Counted from the first letter of the stretch, positions 18,008-25,727 are shown. The stretch is DNA of 50,493 nucleotides from JAEUJM01 sp044221555 (GCA_044221555.1 JBGAOY010000030.1:1-50493); one strand, 5' to 3'. Program-made: numbers and translations. The notes: generated by a model not told the origin, from the letters alone.

Positions 18008-18187
18008 CTAGTTGGTTCTCAATAGGGTGAAGGCGAGCCAGCCGAACACGATCGTCGGCACGAGCATCAGTAGCATCCAGCCCCACTCCTGGTTGCCTGC
18101 TCGAACGAGCAACGAGATCAGCGAGAACATCGAAGCGAAGCCCGCGAGCCTGCCAAGGAGACTCTCCGTGGCGGTGGGGTACGGCAT
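18008..18187 (-). CDS. 59-residue protein with two membrane helices
   Basis: A short frame reading MPYPTATESLLGRLAGFASM and then two hydrophobic stretches (FSLISLLV and WMLLMLVPTIVFGWLAFTLL) ending LRTN. A two-helix hairpin membrane protein is likely. It begins nine bases after the stop of another small ORF on the same strand, so the two form a mini-operon pointing away from xis/rep. No strong ribosome binding site is visible, which suggests coupling to the upstream ORF. Function unknown; spread (Spd-like) or holin-like roles are only guesses. Confidence 0.5.
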   Translation of the reverse strand: MPYPTATESLLGRLAGFASMFSLISLLVRAGNQEWGWMLLMLVPTIVFGWLAFTLLRTN

Positions 18188-18196
18188 GCTCGTTGG

Positions 18197-18298
18197 CTAC
18201 CGCTGGTGGATGTGCTGGTCGTCGTCGACATCGGTCTCCCAGTAGCCCGCGAGCACCAAGGCAACCGGACTCACCAGCAGAGCCAACCGCTGTTTCAT
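18197..18298 (-). CDS. 33-residue peptide with signal-like hydrophobic N-terminus
   Basis: The product begins MKQRLALLVSPVALVLAGYW and ends in an acidic, histidine-containing tail (TDVDDDQHIHQR). It has the shape of a signal peptide or a single membrane anchor with a short outside tail; the LAGY junction resembles a lipobox with the cysteine missing. It is the first ORF of a two-gene minus-strand unit. Support is compositional only. Confidence 0.42.
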   Translation of the reverse strand: MKQRLALLVSPVALVLAGYWETDVDDDQHIHQR

Positions 18299-18433
18299 CC
18301 CACGCAGGGTAGGCGAGGTTCTTCACTTACCGCCGTCGAGCCAGCGCCCGCGCTTCCCTCGCACACCCGACCAAGCGGAGGCAGGGAGGGCCAGAAAACC
18401 CCGGAAATCCGGGCGTAGCTGGCGAAAACTAGA

Positions 18434-18743
18434 ATGTACGACGTAATGGAAACCGCATCCCCTCACAGTAGGAGGAGTACCGACCCGCAGACTCCGACCG
18501 AAACCAGTCACACAAACCTACAGCCGTTGCTGTTCACCATCGAGGAGAACGACCGCGCTGACGCGCATCGGGCGCACCCGCCTTCTCGAAGAAGTGGCCG
18601 CAGGCCGCATCGAGTCGGTAAAGCCTGGCCGGAGGCGTCTGTTCAGCCAGCGAGCCATCGCGGCTTACATCGAGTTGATCGAGCAAGAGGAGCGCGACGG
18701 TCGCGGTGCGCAGTGCTCGCACGGGTTGGCCCATGTTGGGTGA
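18434..18743 (+). pseudogene. xis: Excisionase-like (HTH_17) gene with a +1 frameshift
   Basis: The first frame from ATG 18434 gives a 34-residue leader and then LLFTIEENDR. Skipping the G at 18557 continues as LTRIGRTRLLEEVAAGRIES, VKPGRRRLFSQRAIAAYIEL and a stop at 18741-18743. Together this is a standard winged-helix excisionase (consensus TxEEAAxxLxIGRTxxYExI) of about 100 residues, with the break inside helix 1. As written, the gene makes no complete excisionase. The cause may be mutation, sequencing error or recoding. It overlaps the start of the rep-like gene, the usual xis-rep arrangement. Confidence 0.6.
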
Positions 18744-19899
18744 CCCTGAACTCATTCACCAGTCCAGCGCCGCAGCACTGACGGGTCTCGACACGGTCCG
18801 TGTGAGCTTCCGATGCGAACGCCTTCCGGGCGAGATGCGCTACCGGCGCCGGAAGATCGTCAAGCTTTCTCACGATGCGCGGTTTGGCCAAGAGGAGTGG
18901 CAAGCAGGGCTTGCATGGCTGGAGTTCTCCGCGGCAAAGCAAGAGCACGGGCACAACCTCGCCCCGCTCAGCCGATCGAGCCTATTGGCCCCCATTGTTG
19001 GAGGACTGATGGAGGAGCTAGAGGGTCGAGGCGCTCGCATCGCCATCGACGATCCCGGAGAGGCACGTCTCAGGCGCATCGACTTTGCGCACGACTTCAG
19101 CGGCGTTCACCAGTCGGCATCCATCTTGCTTGGGCGACTTGGAATGCCTGCGCCGAGCGATACCGATACGTGCCTGTGGGCCGATCGAGCCACCGGTCAG
19201 CCCGCGAACCTGGTCATCGGGAACAAGTCCTGGAAGGTGCGGCTGTATAGGAAGGATCTGGAAGACGAGCGCGCTGCCGCTGGCGCGCTGCGGTTCGAGC
19301 TTGAACTGGATCGAGAGGGCCTCAGAACTCAGTGGGTGCAGAACGTTGGACTGCGCACGGTAAGCGACGTCACCGACGACAAGGCGGAGACGTGCGCCCG
19401 GCTCATGTTCGAGCACTGCTCGCTTGGCGTGGTGTTCCGTCCGCTGCACTCGCTCGCCGCGGCTGTGGATGCGCTCGATCTGGACACACCGACGCGGAAG
19501 GCCCTTGCGTACGCAGCGGCGACCCTGCTCGGTAGCGGCGGCGGGTTCGGTTGGCTGGGCTATGGAGCATCCAGTCGGTCAAGGCTGACCGCGCTGGCGG
19601 CGAAGGCTGGCCTGGTGGCAGCGGAGCTTGACCATGCCATTCGACTTGATTGGGAGGCGCGTCAGGTGAAGGCCGTTGGTACAGCTACATCCCCAACCCC
19701 TGCTGTTAGTGGGGGCCAAGGCGGGAAGGTTTCGCCGGTCCCGTCTTACGGTGCCGAACTGATGCCCGAGCGACGCACAGGCGACGAACGGCGATCAGGC
19801 TCGGTAAGACGCAGGGCCGAGGCCGGTCGGTCGGCGACTGTGCCCGAACGCATGGAGGGAACACGGCACTTGGTCGGGACGGAGGCTCGGGGCCGATGA
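18706..19899 (+). CDS. Probable rolling-circle replication initiator (Rep_trans-like)
   Basis: A 397-residue protein. The middle contains LRRIDFAHDF (about residues 124-133) and WKVRLYRKDLEDER ... ALRFELELDREGL (about 177-207). These match the pattern of Rep_trans and phage gene-II-type initiators, in which a basic-aromatic strand with a tyrosine precedes an arginine/acidic strand (RFYEKxxE ... RxEIxL). The last 60 residues are Arg-rich and probably disordered. The start is taken as GTG 18706; AGGAG lies 13 bases upstream, and ATG 18733 is an alternative. It follows xis and overlaps the next small ORF by ATGA, as in integrative elements that replicate after excision. The family assignment is from motif pattern, not a search. 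Confidence 0.5.
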   Translation: MRSARTGWPMLGDPELIHQSSAAALTGLDTVRVSFRCERLPGEMRYRRRKIVKLSHDARFGQEEWQAGLAWLEFSAAKQEHGHNLAPLSRSSLLAPIVGGLMEELEGRGARIAIDDPGEARLRRIDFAHDFSGVHQSASILLGRLGMPAPSDTDTCLWADRATGQPANLVIGNKSWKVRLYRKDLEDERAAAGALRFELELDREGLRTQWVQNVGLRTVSDVTDDKAETCARLMFEHCSLGVVFRPLHSLAAAVDALDLDTPTRKALAYAAATLLGSGGGFGWLGYGASSRSRLTALAAKAGLVAAELDHAIRLDWEARQVKAVGTATSPTPAVSGGQGGKVSPVPSYGAELMPERRTGDERRSGSVRRRAEAGRSATVPERMEGTRHLVGTEARGR

Positions 19900-20081
19900 C
19901 CGATCTTCCCGATGGACTAACCGAGAGCCTGCGACGGCTGCTCGCAGCAATCGAGGCAGGCGACCTGGTGGCGTCGACCGCTACCCGTTACCGGATCGAG
20001 GGTGCCGTGGTCGCTCTCGAAGCCTTGGCTGGCGCGGATCCCGAGACGATTTTCGAGCGTCTTGGGCTAAAGGATCTATAA
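19896..20081 (+). CDS. Small conserved-looking protein coupled to rep
   Basis: A 61-residue acidic protein (MTDLPDGLTESLRRLLAAIE ...), predicted all-helical, with no recognised domain. Its ATG overlaps the rep stop codon (ATGA) and its own stop is three bases before the serine recombinase start, so rep, this gene and the recombinase are probably co-translated. It might be an accessory replication or recombination factor; that is inference from position. Confidence 0.55.
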   Translation: MTDLPDGLTESLRRLLAAIEAGDLVASTATRYRIEGAVVALEALAGADPETIFERLGLKDL

Positions 20082-20084
20082 GAA

Positions 20085-20789
20085 ATGACCGATTCGTATA
20101 TCGTGGTGAACATGAGCGAGGGTTCGAGCAGCGCCGAGCAGGCCACTTTCGTGGGATACGTGCGGGTCTCGACCGAAGAGCAGGCCGATAGCGGGGCCGG
20201 TCTCGCAGCACAGCGAGCAACGATCGAAGCCGAGGCAGCGCGCCGGGGTTGGACCCTCGGAGTGGTCTTCGAGGATGCAGGCGTGTCGGGCAAGAGCATG
20301 ACCGGCCGTCACGCCCTCACAGAGGCCCTGGCAGCCGTCGAGAGCGGACAGGCGGCCGGGCTGATTGTCTCCAAGCTCGATCGCCTCAGCCGCAGCGTGG
20401 TCGACGCTGCGAGCCTGCTCGATCGGTCACGGCGCGCCGGCTGGTCGCTGGTCTGCTGCGACCTGGGCGTCGATACGTCGACCCCTGCGGGTGAAGCGAT
20501 GGCGAACGTCATGAGTACTTTCGCTCAGCTCGAACGTCGGCTCATCGGTCAACGTACGAAGGATGCTCTCGCAGTGCGGCGAGCGCAGGGTGTGCAGCTC
20601 GGGCGGCCGCGCAAGGTGCTTCCCAGCGTCGTCGCTCGAATCGTCGCCGAGCGCAACTCGGGCAAGGGCTGGACTGCGATCGGGCGCGATCTCGACGCGG
20701 ACCGGATCGCCACAGCGCATGGCGGCGCTCGCTGGTACCCGGCCACGGTGCGAGCCGTATTCCTGGCCGAGACCGGTCAGGCCGCCTGA
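20085..20789 (+). CDS. Serine recombinase (resolvase/invertase family)
   Basis: A 234-residue small serine recombinase. The N-terminal catalytic domain has the nucleophile serine in GYVRVSTEEQ (S29) and the segments SKLDRLSRSVVDAASLLD and AQLERRLIGQRTKDAL, which carry conserved arginines. A short DNA-binding tail begins at GRPRKV. ATG at 20085 follows AAGGA by ten bases; ATG 20112 is an alternative. Having both a serine and a tyrosine recombinase in a 5-kb element is unusual. This enzyme may resolve multimers of the excised circle or invert DNA. Confidence 0.9.
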   Translation: MTDSYIVVNMSEGSSSAEQATFVGYVRVSTEEQADSGAGLAAQRATIEAEAARRGWTLGVVFEDAGVSGKSMTGRHALTEALAAVESGQAAGLIVSKLDRLSRSVVDAASLLDRSRRAGWSLVCCDLGVDTSTPAGEAMANVMSTFAQLERRLIGQRTKDALAVRRAQGVQLGRPRKVLPSVVARIVAERNSGKGWTAIGRDLDADRIATAHGGARWYPATVRAVFLAETGQAA

Positions 20790-20790
20790 G

Positions 20791-21945
20791 GTGGAAGAGG
20801 TAGGTATCAAGGAGCGTTCCCTCGCCAACGGTGAGACAAGATACGACGTACGTGTGCGCGTCAACGGCACACCCCGGTGCAGGACCTTCAAGACGCGGAA
20901 GCTCGCACGCGATTGGAAGAAGCTCATGCAGGCCGACGACCTTCGAGGTCTTGCGGTCGACCCTTCTGCCGGTAGAGAGAGCTTGGCCGACTACGCATCT
21001 CGGTTCATCGAGAACCGCACGCTGGCACCTAGAACTGTCGAGCTGTACGAGAGTCTGCTGGCTCGGATTATTCTGCCGACGCTTGGCCGGATTCAGCTTG
21101 GACGGATCAGCCCGGAGGCGGTCAGGTCCTGGCGAGTGCAGGCCGGTCGCGAGTTCACGGAGCTTCAGGCCGCGAAGGCGTACCGGTTGCTTCAGACCAT
21201 CCTCAACACAGCGAGCGCTGATGGCCTGATCGGGAAGAACCCCTGTGCAATCCCCGGCGCAGGTGTCGAGAAGTCGGCGGAGCGCGAGTTGATGCACCCA
21301 CCGCAGGTGATGGATAACGCGCAACGCATCGCCCCGCGCTTCCGGGCACTCGTGCTCCTGGCCGCCACCAGCTCGCTACGGCTTGGGGAGTTGCTTGCGC
21401 TTGAGCGCCGACACGTCGATCTCGACGCGGGAACGTTGCTGGTGGTCCAAGCGGCCAACAATGTGCGCAAGCGTGGGACAGTGCTTTCCGGTCCGAAGAC
21501 CCCAGCGAGTCGCCGCACTGTGCATCTACCGCCGTTCGCTGTAGAAGCGCTCGCCCTGCACGTTGAGAGCTTCTGTGGACCCGAACCTGGGGACGATGTC
21601 TTTACGGGTGTCAAGGGCGGGCGTCTGAACCGAGGTGTGTTCCAGAAGGTCTGGACTGAAGTACGCGCCGAGGTTGGCGCGGAGCGGTTCACCTTCCACG
21701 ACCTGCGTCACACGGCTGGTACCACCGCGGCGTGGAGTGGGGCGACAACCCGCGAGCTGATGGGCAGGCTCGGTCACACGACTCCCCGCGCCGCCATGCG
21801 CTACCAGCACGCCGCCTCCCATCGTGATCGCGATATCGCGGCGGCCGTGGGGAACATCTTCCAAGGTGGCGCGCTGGCATCGGCTGAGGATGCGGACAGG
21901 GGACGTGCAATGACGGCGGAGGAACCCCTCCGCCGGGCGAGCTGA
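20791..21945 (+). CDS. int: Tyrosine integrase of the tRNA-Gly element
   Basis: A phage-type tyrosine recombinase of 384 residues. An arm-binding-like N-terminal domain (about 1-60) precedes a SAM-like core-binding domain (SLADYASRFIENRTLAPRTV, about 65-150) and the catalytic domain. All catalytic residues are present: R197 (SSLRLGEL), K236 (GPKTPASRR), H303-R306 (FHDLRHT), H329 (LGHTT) and Y338 (MRYQH). The start is GTG 20791, one base after the serine recombinase stop; the frame remains open further upstream inside that gene but is not coding there. It should catalyse integration at, and with Xis excision from, tRNA-Gly. Confidence 0.93.
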   Translation: MEEVGIKERSLANGETRYDVRVRVNGTPRCRTFKTRKLARDWKKLMQADDLRGLAVDPSAGRESLADYASRFIENRTLAPRTVELYESLLARIILPTLGRIQLGRISPEAVRSWRVQAGREFTELQAAKAYRLLQTILNTASADGLIGKNPCAIPGAGVEKSAERELMHPPQVMDNAQRIAPRFRALVLLAATSSLRLGELLALERRHVDLDAGTLLVVQAANNVRKRGTVLSGPKTPASRRTVHLPPFAVEALALHVESFCGPEPGDDVFTGVKGGRLNRGVFQKVWTEVRAEVGAERFTFHDLRHTAGTTAAWSGATTRELMGRLGHTTPRAAMRYQHAASHRDRDIAAAVGNIFQGGALASAEDADRGRAMTAEEPLRRAS

Positions 21946-22106
21946 CCGGCCAGCCTCAGCAGGCGCCTACTGGGTGAGAGGTTCTCCCGCCGCCCACTCG
22001 CACGTTCGCTGTGTGCTGCGGCGCAATACTTCTCTGGCCAAGTCCAGGAACGTCGCATAGGCAGTAAGGCGACTATCACTCCGAGTACGTACGAAGGGGG
22101 ACTTCG

Positions 22107-22535
22107 TTGTCTCAGCAGCCTGACGCCGAGTTCACCACTGGCAGCCCGATCGAGGCTGTCCGCAAGCTTGAGCACCGTTTCTTCCGCAACGGTCCGTTCG
22201 AGGTTCACATCCTGATCGGTCTTATTGTTGAGGAGGCGGTCCTCATGGGCGCTGCTGATGTGCTTGTCCGAAGGCTTGAGGATTGGTGGTGGCTGGCAAG
22301 TTCCCTTGATTGGCTGACCGAAGACGACCGGGACGTATCGAAGCACGCGTTCGAGCGCGTCCAGTCTTTCCCTCAAGGGGGTGTGAACAGCATGCGACCC
22401 GAAGTCCTTGCGAGTGCGTTCTGCCGCGATGTCGTGACCATCACGTCATCAGGGCCAACCGTGATTGCCGGGGAGATGCCTCCTATGAAGGGATGGCCTG
22501 AGCCGATGTCGAGAGTGGTGGCGTTTCGTGTCTGA
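22107..22535 (+). CDS. Orphan cargo protein of the integrative element
   Basis: A 142-residue protein starting at TTG 22107, seven bases after the purine run AAGGGGG. It begins MSQQPDAEFTTGSPIEAVRK and contains IGLIVEEAVLMGAADVLVRR and an aromatic cluster DWWWLASSLDW. It is soluble, mixed helical, with no signal peptide and no domain I recognise. It sits between int and the attachment site, where integrative elements often carry accessory (for example defence) genes. Codon use is less GC-biased than in chromosomal neighbours. Confidence 0.6.
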   Translation: MSQQPDAEFTTGSPIEAVRKLEHRFFRNGPFEVHILIGLIVEEAVLMGAADVLVRRLEDWWWLASSLDWLTEDDRDVSKHAFERVQSFPQGGVNSMRPEVLASAFCRDVVTITSSGPTVIAGEMPPMKGWPEPMSRVVAFRV

Positions 22536-22828
22536 GCCTCTGTAGCCAAGTTTGGGGCTGACCACGGTTGCCAGCGTGACGGTCGCCTGGGCGAGATCCT
22601 GGCGTCGAGGGCAGTCGGCACGGCTGCTTGGCTACGACGTGCTGAACCCGAGGAGCTGCACTCACCGCTGTCCGCCCCACGTTTGTCACCGTGACGCGTT
22701 GGCATTACGTCAGAACTCGCAGCGCAGGCTGTTCCCGCGCGATGAACGCGCGATGGCGCCCCGACCAGAGCAATGCGAGCACACCCACGGCCGCCGCGGT
22801 AATACGCCCTGACCTGGGGTTTCTGCTG

Positions 22829-22902
22829 TGGAGCGGGTGACGGGAATCGAACCCGCGTTCTCAGCTTGGGAAGCTGATGTTCTGCCTCTGAACTACACCC
22901 GC
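22829..22902 (-). tRNA. tRNA-Gly (anticodon CCC), CCA encoded
   Basis: The minus strand folds into a complete cloverleaf: acceptor GCGGGTG paired with CACCCGC, D stem GTTC/GAAC, anticodon stem TCAGC/GCTGA with loop TTCCCAA, T arm with TTCGATT, discriminator T and encoded CCA. The anticodon CCC reads GGG. The 3' 48 bases are supplied by the integrated element and are identical to the displaced copy at 17712-17759, so the gene stays functional. Confidence 0.95.
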
Positions 22903-22947
22903 AAGGGATCGCCACTCTACCGGAGGCCCGGCTCCCAGCCGAAGCGA

Positions 22948-22982
22948 GCGCAAATTCCGGCGTGTCGCGCCGGAATCTGCGC
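22948..22982 (-). terminator. Terminator hairpin of the flavin-reductase operon
   Basis: A 15-bp stem with one mismatch (22948-22962 with 22968-22982) and a five-base loop, about 20 bases beyond the stop of the minus-strand NAD(P)H:FMN reductase-like gene. It also separates that operon from the tRNA gene. Confidence 0.7.
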
Positions 22983-23003
22983 TCAGTTCGTCGAATCCGA
23001 GGG

Positions 23004-23567
23004 CTACTCGAGGGGGAGGTCGTCGTCGGCGCCGACCTCGGCGCCGGGGGCGTCGAGGCGTTGGCCGGCGTCGATGACGGTCTCGCAGAGGCGGGCGACC
23101 CGACGGTCGGCCCGCTCGTCGAGGCCGGCCTTCACGTCGTTCGAGTTGAGCGCGCAGTACTGGGGGGCCACCCACGCGCCCAGCGAGCGAGCCATTGTCG
23201 ACATGCCGTTCAGCGTGTTGAGCGCGGCCATCCCGCCGCCGGCGAGGGCGAACAGGCCCACCACGTCGCCCCGCAGCGGCTCCTTGTCGAGGTAGTCGAA
23301 CAGGTTCTTGAACCCGCCCGTCATGGCCGAGTGGTACTCGGGCGACACCCACAGGTGGGCGTGGGTGCGCTCGATGCGCTGCTGCCAGGCCACGACCTCG
23401 GGGAGGTCGAAGGGCACGTTGCCGTCGTTCACCGGCAGGCCGACCTCGGTGGGGGTGGCGAAGTCCACCTCCACACCGTGGCCGGTGCAGATGTTGGCGA
23501 TGCGCTGGGCGAGGATGTAGCAGGTCGACGACTCGCGCCCGATGGCGGACACGACCATGATTCGCAT
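23004..23567 (-). CDS. NAD(P)H-dependent FMN reductase-family protein
   Basis: A flavodoxin-fold reductase of 187 residues. The N-terminal FMN-phosphate loop is at VSAIGRESSTCYILAQRI, and the family motif SPEYHSAMTGGFKNLFDYLD (compare TPEYNGSIPGVLKNAIDW) is in the middle, followed by GLFALAGGGMAAL. It probably reduces FMN or quinones using NAD(P)H. ATG 23567 is used; the frame stays open upstream inside the neighbouring gene but is not coding. It lies 19 bases downstream of the PNPOx-like gene, with which it should form an operon that ends at the hairpin 22948-22982. Confidence 0.88.
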   Translation of the reverse strand: MRIMVVSAIGRESSTCYILAQRIANICTGHGVEVDFATPTEVGLPVNDGNVPFDLPEVVAWQQRIERTHAHLWVSPEYHSAMTGGFKNLFDYLDKEPLRGDVVGLFALAGGGMAALNTLNGMSTMARSLGAWVAPQYCALNSNDVKAGLDERADRRVARLCETVIDAGQRLDAPGAEVGADDDLPLE

Positions 23568-23586
23568 GACGGCTACCGGCCCGTCG

Positions 23587-24042
23587 CTACTGGACCGTCT
23601 GGCGTTGCCACTCGACGCCGAGGGCCTCGAAGGCCTCGTCGCCGGACTCCGAGTTGTCCACGTAGTGGATCTCGGTGGGGTCGAGGCGGAAGAAGTCGCC
23701 GCCGCTGAAGACGTCATCGAGATACGAGTAGCGGGCGGCCACCTTGGCGCCGGCCTCACGCTCCTCGTCGCCCTCGATGTCGACCACGTCACCGGTGATC
23801 TGGATGCCCTTGGCCGCGTGCCAGTCCTCGCCCTCGTCGGGGGCGTCGCCCACGGCGATCGACGCCCGCGGGTTCTCCTTCAGGTTCTTGTGGGACTGCG
23901 AGTTGGGGTTCACCGAGAAGAAGACGGTGGTCCCGTCGGTGACGTAGAAGATCGAGCACGCATGGGGCTCGCCGGACGACGACGAGGTGGCCAGGGTGAG
24001 CAGTTCGTGCGAGGCCAGGAATTCTGCGGCCGCTGGTGACAT
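23587..24042 (-). CDS. Pyridoxamine 5'-phosphate oxidase-fold protein
   Basis: A 151-residue split-barrel flavin/F420-binding protein of the PNPOx-like group. Typical sections are LLTLATSSSSGEPHACSIFY at the start, the strand VFFSVNPNSQSHKNLKENPR (phosphate contacts) and GIQITGDVVDIEGDE. Such proteins bind FMN, F420 or haem; which one cannot be decided here. ATG at 24042 is preceded by GGAGGAAG at good spacing. It is the first gene of a two-gene unit with the FMN reductase-like gene, which suggests a shared flavin or redox function. Confidence 0.87.
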   Translation of the reverse strand: MSPAAAEFLASHELLTLATSSSSGEPHACSIFYVTDGTTVFFSVNPNSQSHKNLKENPRASIAVGDAPDEGEDWHAAKGIQITGDVVDIEGDEEREAGAKVAARYSYLDDVFSGGDFFRLDPTEIHYVDNSESGDEAFEALGVEWQRQTVQ

Positions 24043-24269
24043 GGGGCTTCCTCCGACGAGACAGGGTGAACAGGCGCGACGGACCGTAGCAGTGATCTCA
24101 CGGTGGTGACGACGAAACCGGACTGCGTGGTCGGACGGCTCGGAGCGGCCTCGAGGTCGGGGGTGGCGACGGCGGCCGTGGGACTCGAGTGAGGCCGTCG
24201 CGGGTGGCCGGCGTTCACCTCGTCGACGGTGAACCCGCCGGTGACGCTCACCCCGCCTACGGTGGGCCA

Positions 24270-25163
24270 GTGGCCACCACCGGGCCCCCGGGCCGACCGA
24301 CCGGTTCGCCGGCCGACGCGATCGGTCAGGCCCTCGACGACGAGGTGGTGGCCCTGGTCCCGGTGCACGGCGGTGACGTGTCGGAGTCCTTCCGGGTCGA
24401 CCTGGCGTCGGGGCGCACCGTCTTCGCCAAGACCCATAGGCGCCCGCCGCCCGGGTTCTTCGTCACCGAGGCGGTCGGCCTCGCCTGGCTGCGCGAGGCG
24501 TCAGCGGTGGCCGTCCCCGAGGTGCTGGCGGTGCTCGACGAGCCGCCGGTGCTGGTGCTCGAGTGGGTCGAGGCGGGCTCACCCGTGCGCAGCACAGAGG
24601 CCGATCTGGGCCGGGCCCTCGCCGTGCTCCACCGCGCCGGCGCCCCGGCCTTCGGGCGGGAGGACCGTCGCACAACGGGCAGTCGGGGGCTACCCAACGA
24701 GCCCTACGACACCTGGGCCGAGGCCTACGCGGCCAACCGCCTGCGTCCGATCGCCCGCCTCGCGCGGGACTCGGACGCGCTCTCGGCCAGCGCGATCCGG
24801 GCCCTCGAGCAGGTGGCCGACCGATTGCCCGAGCTCGGCGGGCCGCCCGAGCCCCCGGCCCGGCTGCACGGCGACCTGTGGGCGGGCAACCGGCTGATCG
24901 GTGCCAGCGGCGTGAACTGGCTCATCGATCCGGCCGCCCACGGGGGTCACCGCGAGTTCGACCTGGCCATGATGCGCCTCTTCGGCGGCTTCGGCCCCGA
25001 CTGCTACGCGGCCTACGCCGAGGCCTTCCCGCTGGCCGAGGGGTGGGAGGCCCGGGTGCCGCTCCACCAGTTGGCGCCGCTGGCCGTGCACGCGATCAAG
25101 TTCGGCGGCCACTACGCCGGCGCCACCGAGCGCGCCCTGGCCGCGGTGGTGCCCGCCTCCTGA
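24270..25163 (+). CDS. Fructosamine kinase-family protein
   Basis: A protein-kinase-fold small-molecule kinase (297 residues from this start). Clear family marks are PVHGGDVSESFRV (nucleotide loop), FAKTHRRPPPGFFVTEAVGL (catalytic lysine region), LHGDLWAGN (catalytic aspartate D202) and IDPAAHGGHREFDLAMMRLF (metal aspartate). It probably phosphorylates ketosamines for protein or amino-acid deglycation. GTG 24270 is chosen because family members begin shortly before the AIGQAL helix; GTG 24189 would add 27 non-conserved residues. It is transcribed divergently from the PNPOx-like gene. Confidence 0.88.
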   Translation: MATTGPPGRPTGSPADAIGQALDDEVVALVPVHGGDVSESFRVDLASGRTVFAKTHRRPPPGFFVTEAVGLAWLREASAVAVPEVLAVLDEPPVLVLEWVEAGSPVRSTEADLGRALAVLHRAGAPAFGREDRRTTGSRGLPNEPYDTWAEAYAANRLRPIARLARDSDALSASAIRALEQVADRLPELGGPPEPPARLHGDLWAGNRLIGASGVNWLIDPAAHGGHREFDLAMMRLFGGFGPDCYAAYAEAFPLAEGWEARVPLHQLAPLAVHAIKFGGHYAGATERALAAVVPAS

Positions 25164-25208
25164 AGACGTCGCCTGGAGCTCTCGAGGCCGCAAGAGGGTG
25201 GCGTCAGC

Positions 25209-25727
25209 TCAGGCGTTGTCGGGGTCGGCCAGCGCCGCCGCCTGCGCGCGCCGCAACTCGGTGCGGCGGTGGTCGGTGCGCTCGGACTCGGTGGCGGCCA
25301 TGGCCTGGTTCACCGTCGCCAGCAGCACGTCGGCGGGCACCGGGCGCACCAGGTGGGCGTCGATCCCGGACTGCCACGCGTAGGTCAGGTTCTTCTCGTC
25401 GTCGGCCAGCATGACGATGGGGGTCGAACGTACCGCCGCATCGGTGTGACGGCGGATCGTGTCGACCAGGGAGAGGTTGCCGCTGTGGCCCCCGCTGAAG
25501 GTGACCACGAACGCCCGGCGGGGCTGGGTGGTGACCGCGGCGATGGCCGAGGCCTTGTCGGCGATCAACTGCACCGGCTCACCGGTGGCGGACAGGATGC
25601 GCCCGAGCAGCTCGAGAGCATCGGGGTCGTCGCCGGCGACCACCACGCCGGCGGTGTCGACGCCGGCTCGGTGGCCGTGGCCCTCCCTACCCTTCGACCG
25701 TCGCAGCACCGTCCGCGTCTCCCCCAC
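25209..25727 (-). CDS. Stand-alone receiver-like protein with altered phosphorylation site
   Basis: A 172-residue protein with the (beta/alpha)5 pattern of a response-regulator receiver domain: VVVAGDDPDALELLGRIL at the acidic pocket, VIMLADDE-like strand four (IVMLADDEKNLTYAWQSG) and LVRPVP where receivers have KP. The usual phosphoacceptor strand (VLLD) reads FVVTFSGG, so the aspartate is missing, and the conserved lysine is arginine. It is probably a pseudo-receiver working by protein contacts. No output domain follows; the C-terminus is an acidic/Arg-rich helix. GTG 25727 lies inside the upstream gene (41-bp overlap); a start near 25647 is also possible. Confidence 0.65.
   Translation of the reverse strand: MGETRTVLRRSKGREGHGHRAGVDTAGVVVAGDDPDALELLGRILSATGEPVQLIADKASAIAAVTTQPRRAFVVTFSGGHSGNLSLVDTIRRHTDAAVRSTPIVMLADDEKNLTYAWQSGIDAHLVRPVPADVLLATVNQAMAATESERTDHRRTELRRAQAAALADPDNA

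Larger units (their letters stand above)
17712..22876. mobile_element. 5.1-kb integrative element in tRNA-Gly(CCC)
   Basis: The element is bounded by 48-bp identical direct repeats 5117 bp apart, one inside an intact tRNA-Gly gene and one as its truncated copy. The genes inside are two tiny membrane proteins (minus strand), a frameshifted excisionase, a Rep_trans-like initiator, a small coupled ORF, a serine recombinase, a tyrosine integrase and an orphan gene. Codon third positions are visibly less GC-biased than in flanking genes. The int/xis/rep set resembles a minimal actinomycete integrative element, but no transfer (tra) or capsid gene is present, so it is either non-conjugative, mobilised in trans, or a reduced derivative. 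Confidence 0.88.

Noticed and set aside
18434..18781. The uninterrupted 115-codon frame over the excisionase region
   Set aside because: After codon 41 its product is Arg/His-rich and unlike any protein, while the shifted frame gives a textbook excisionase.
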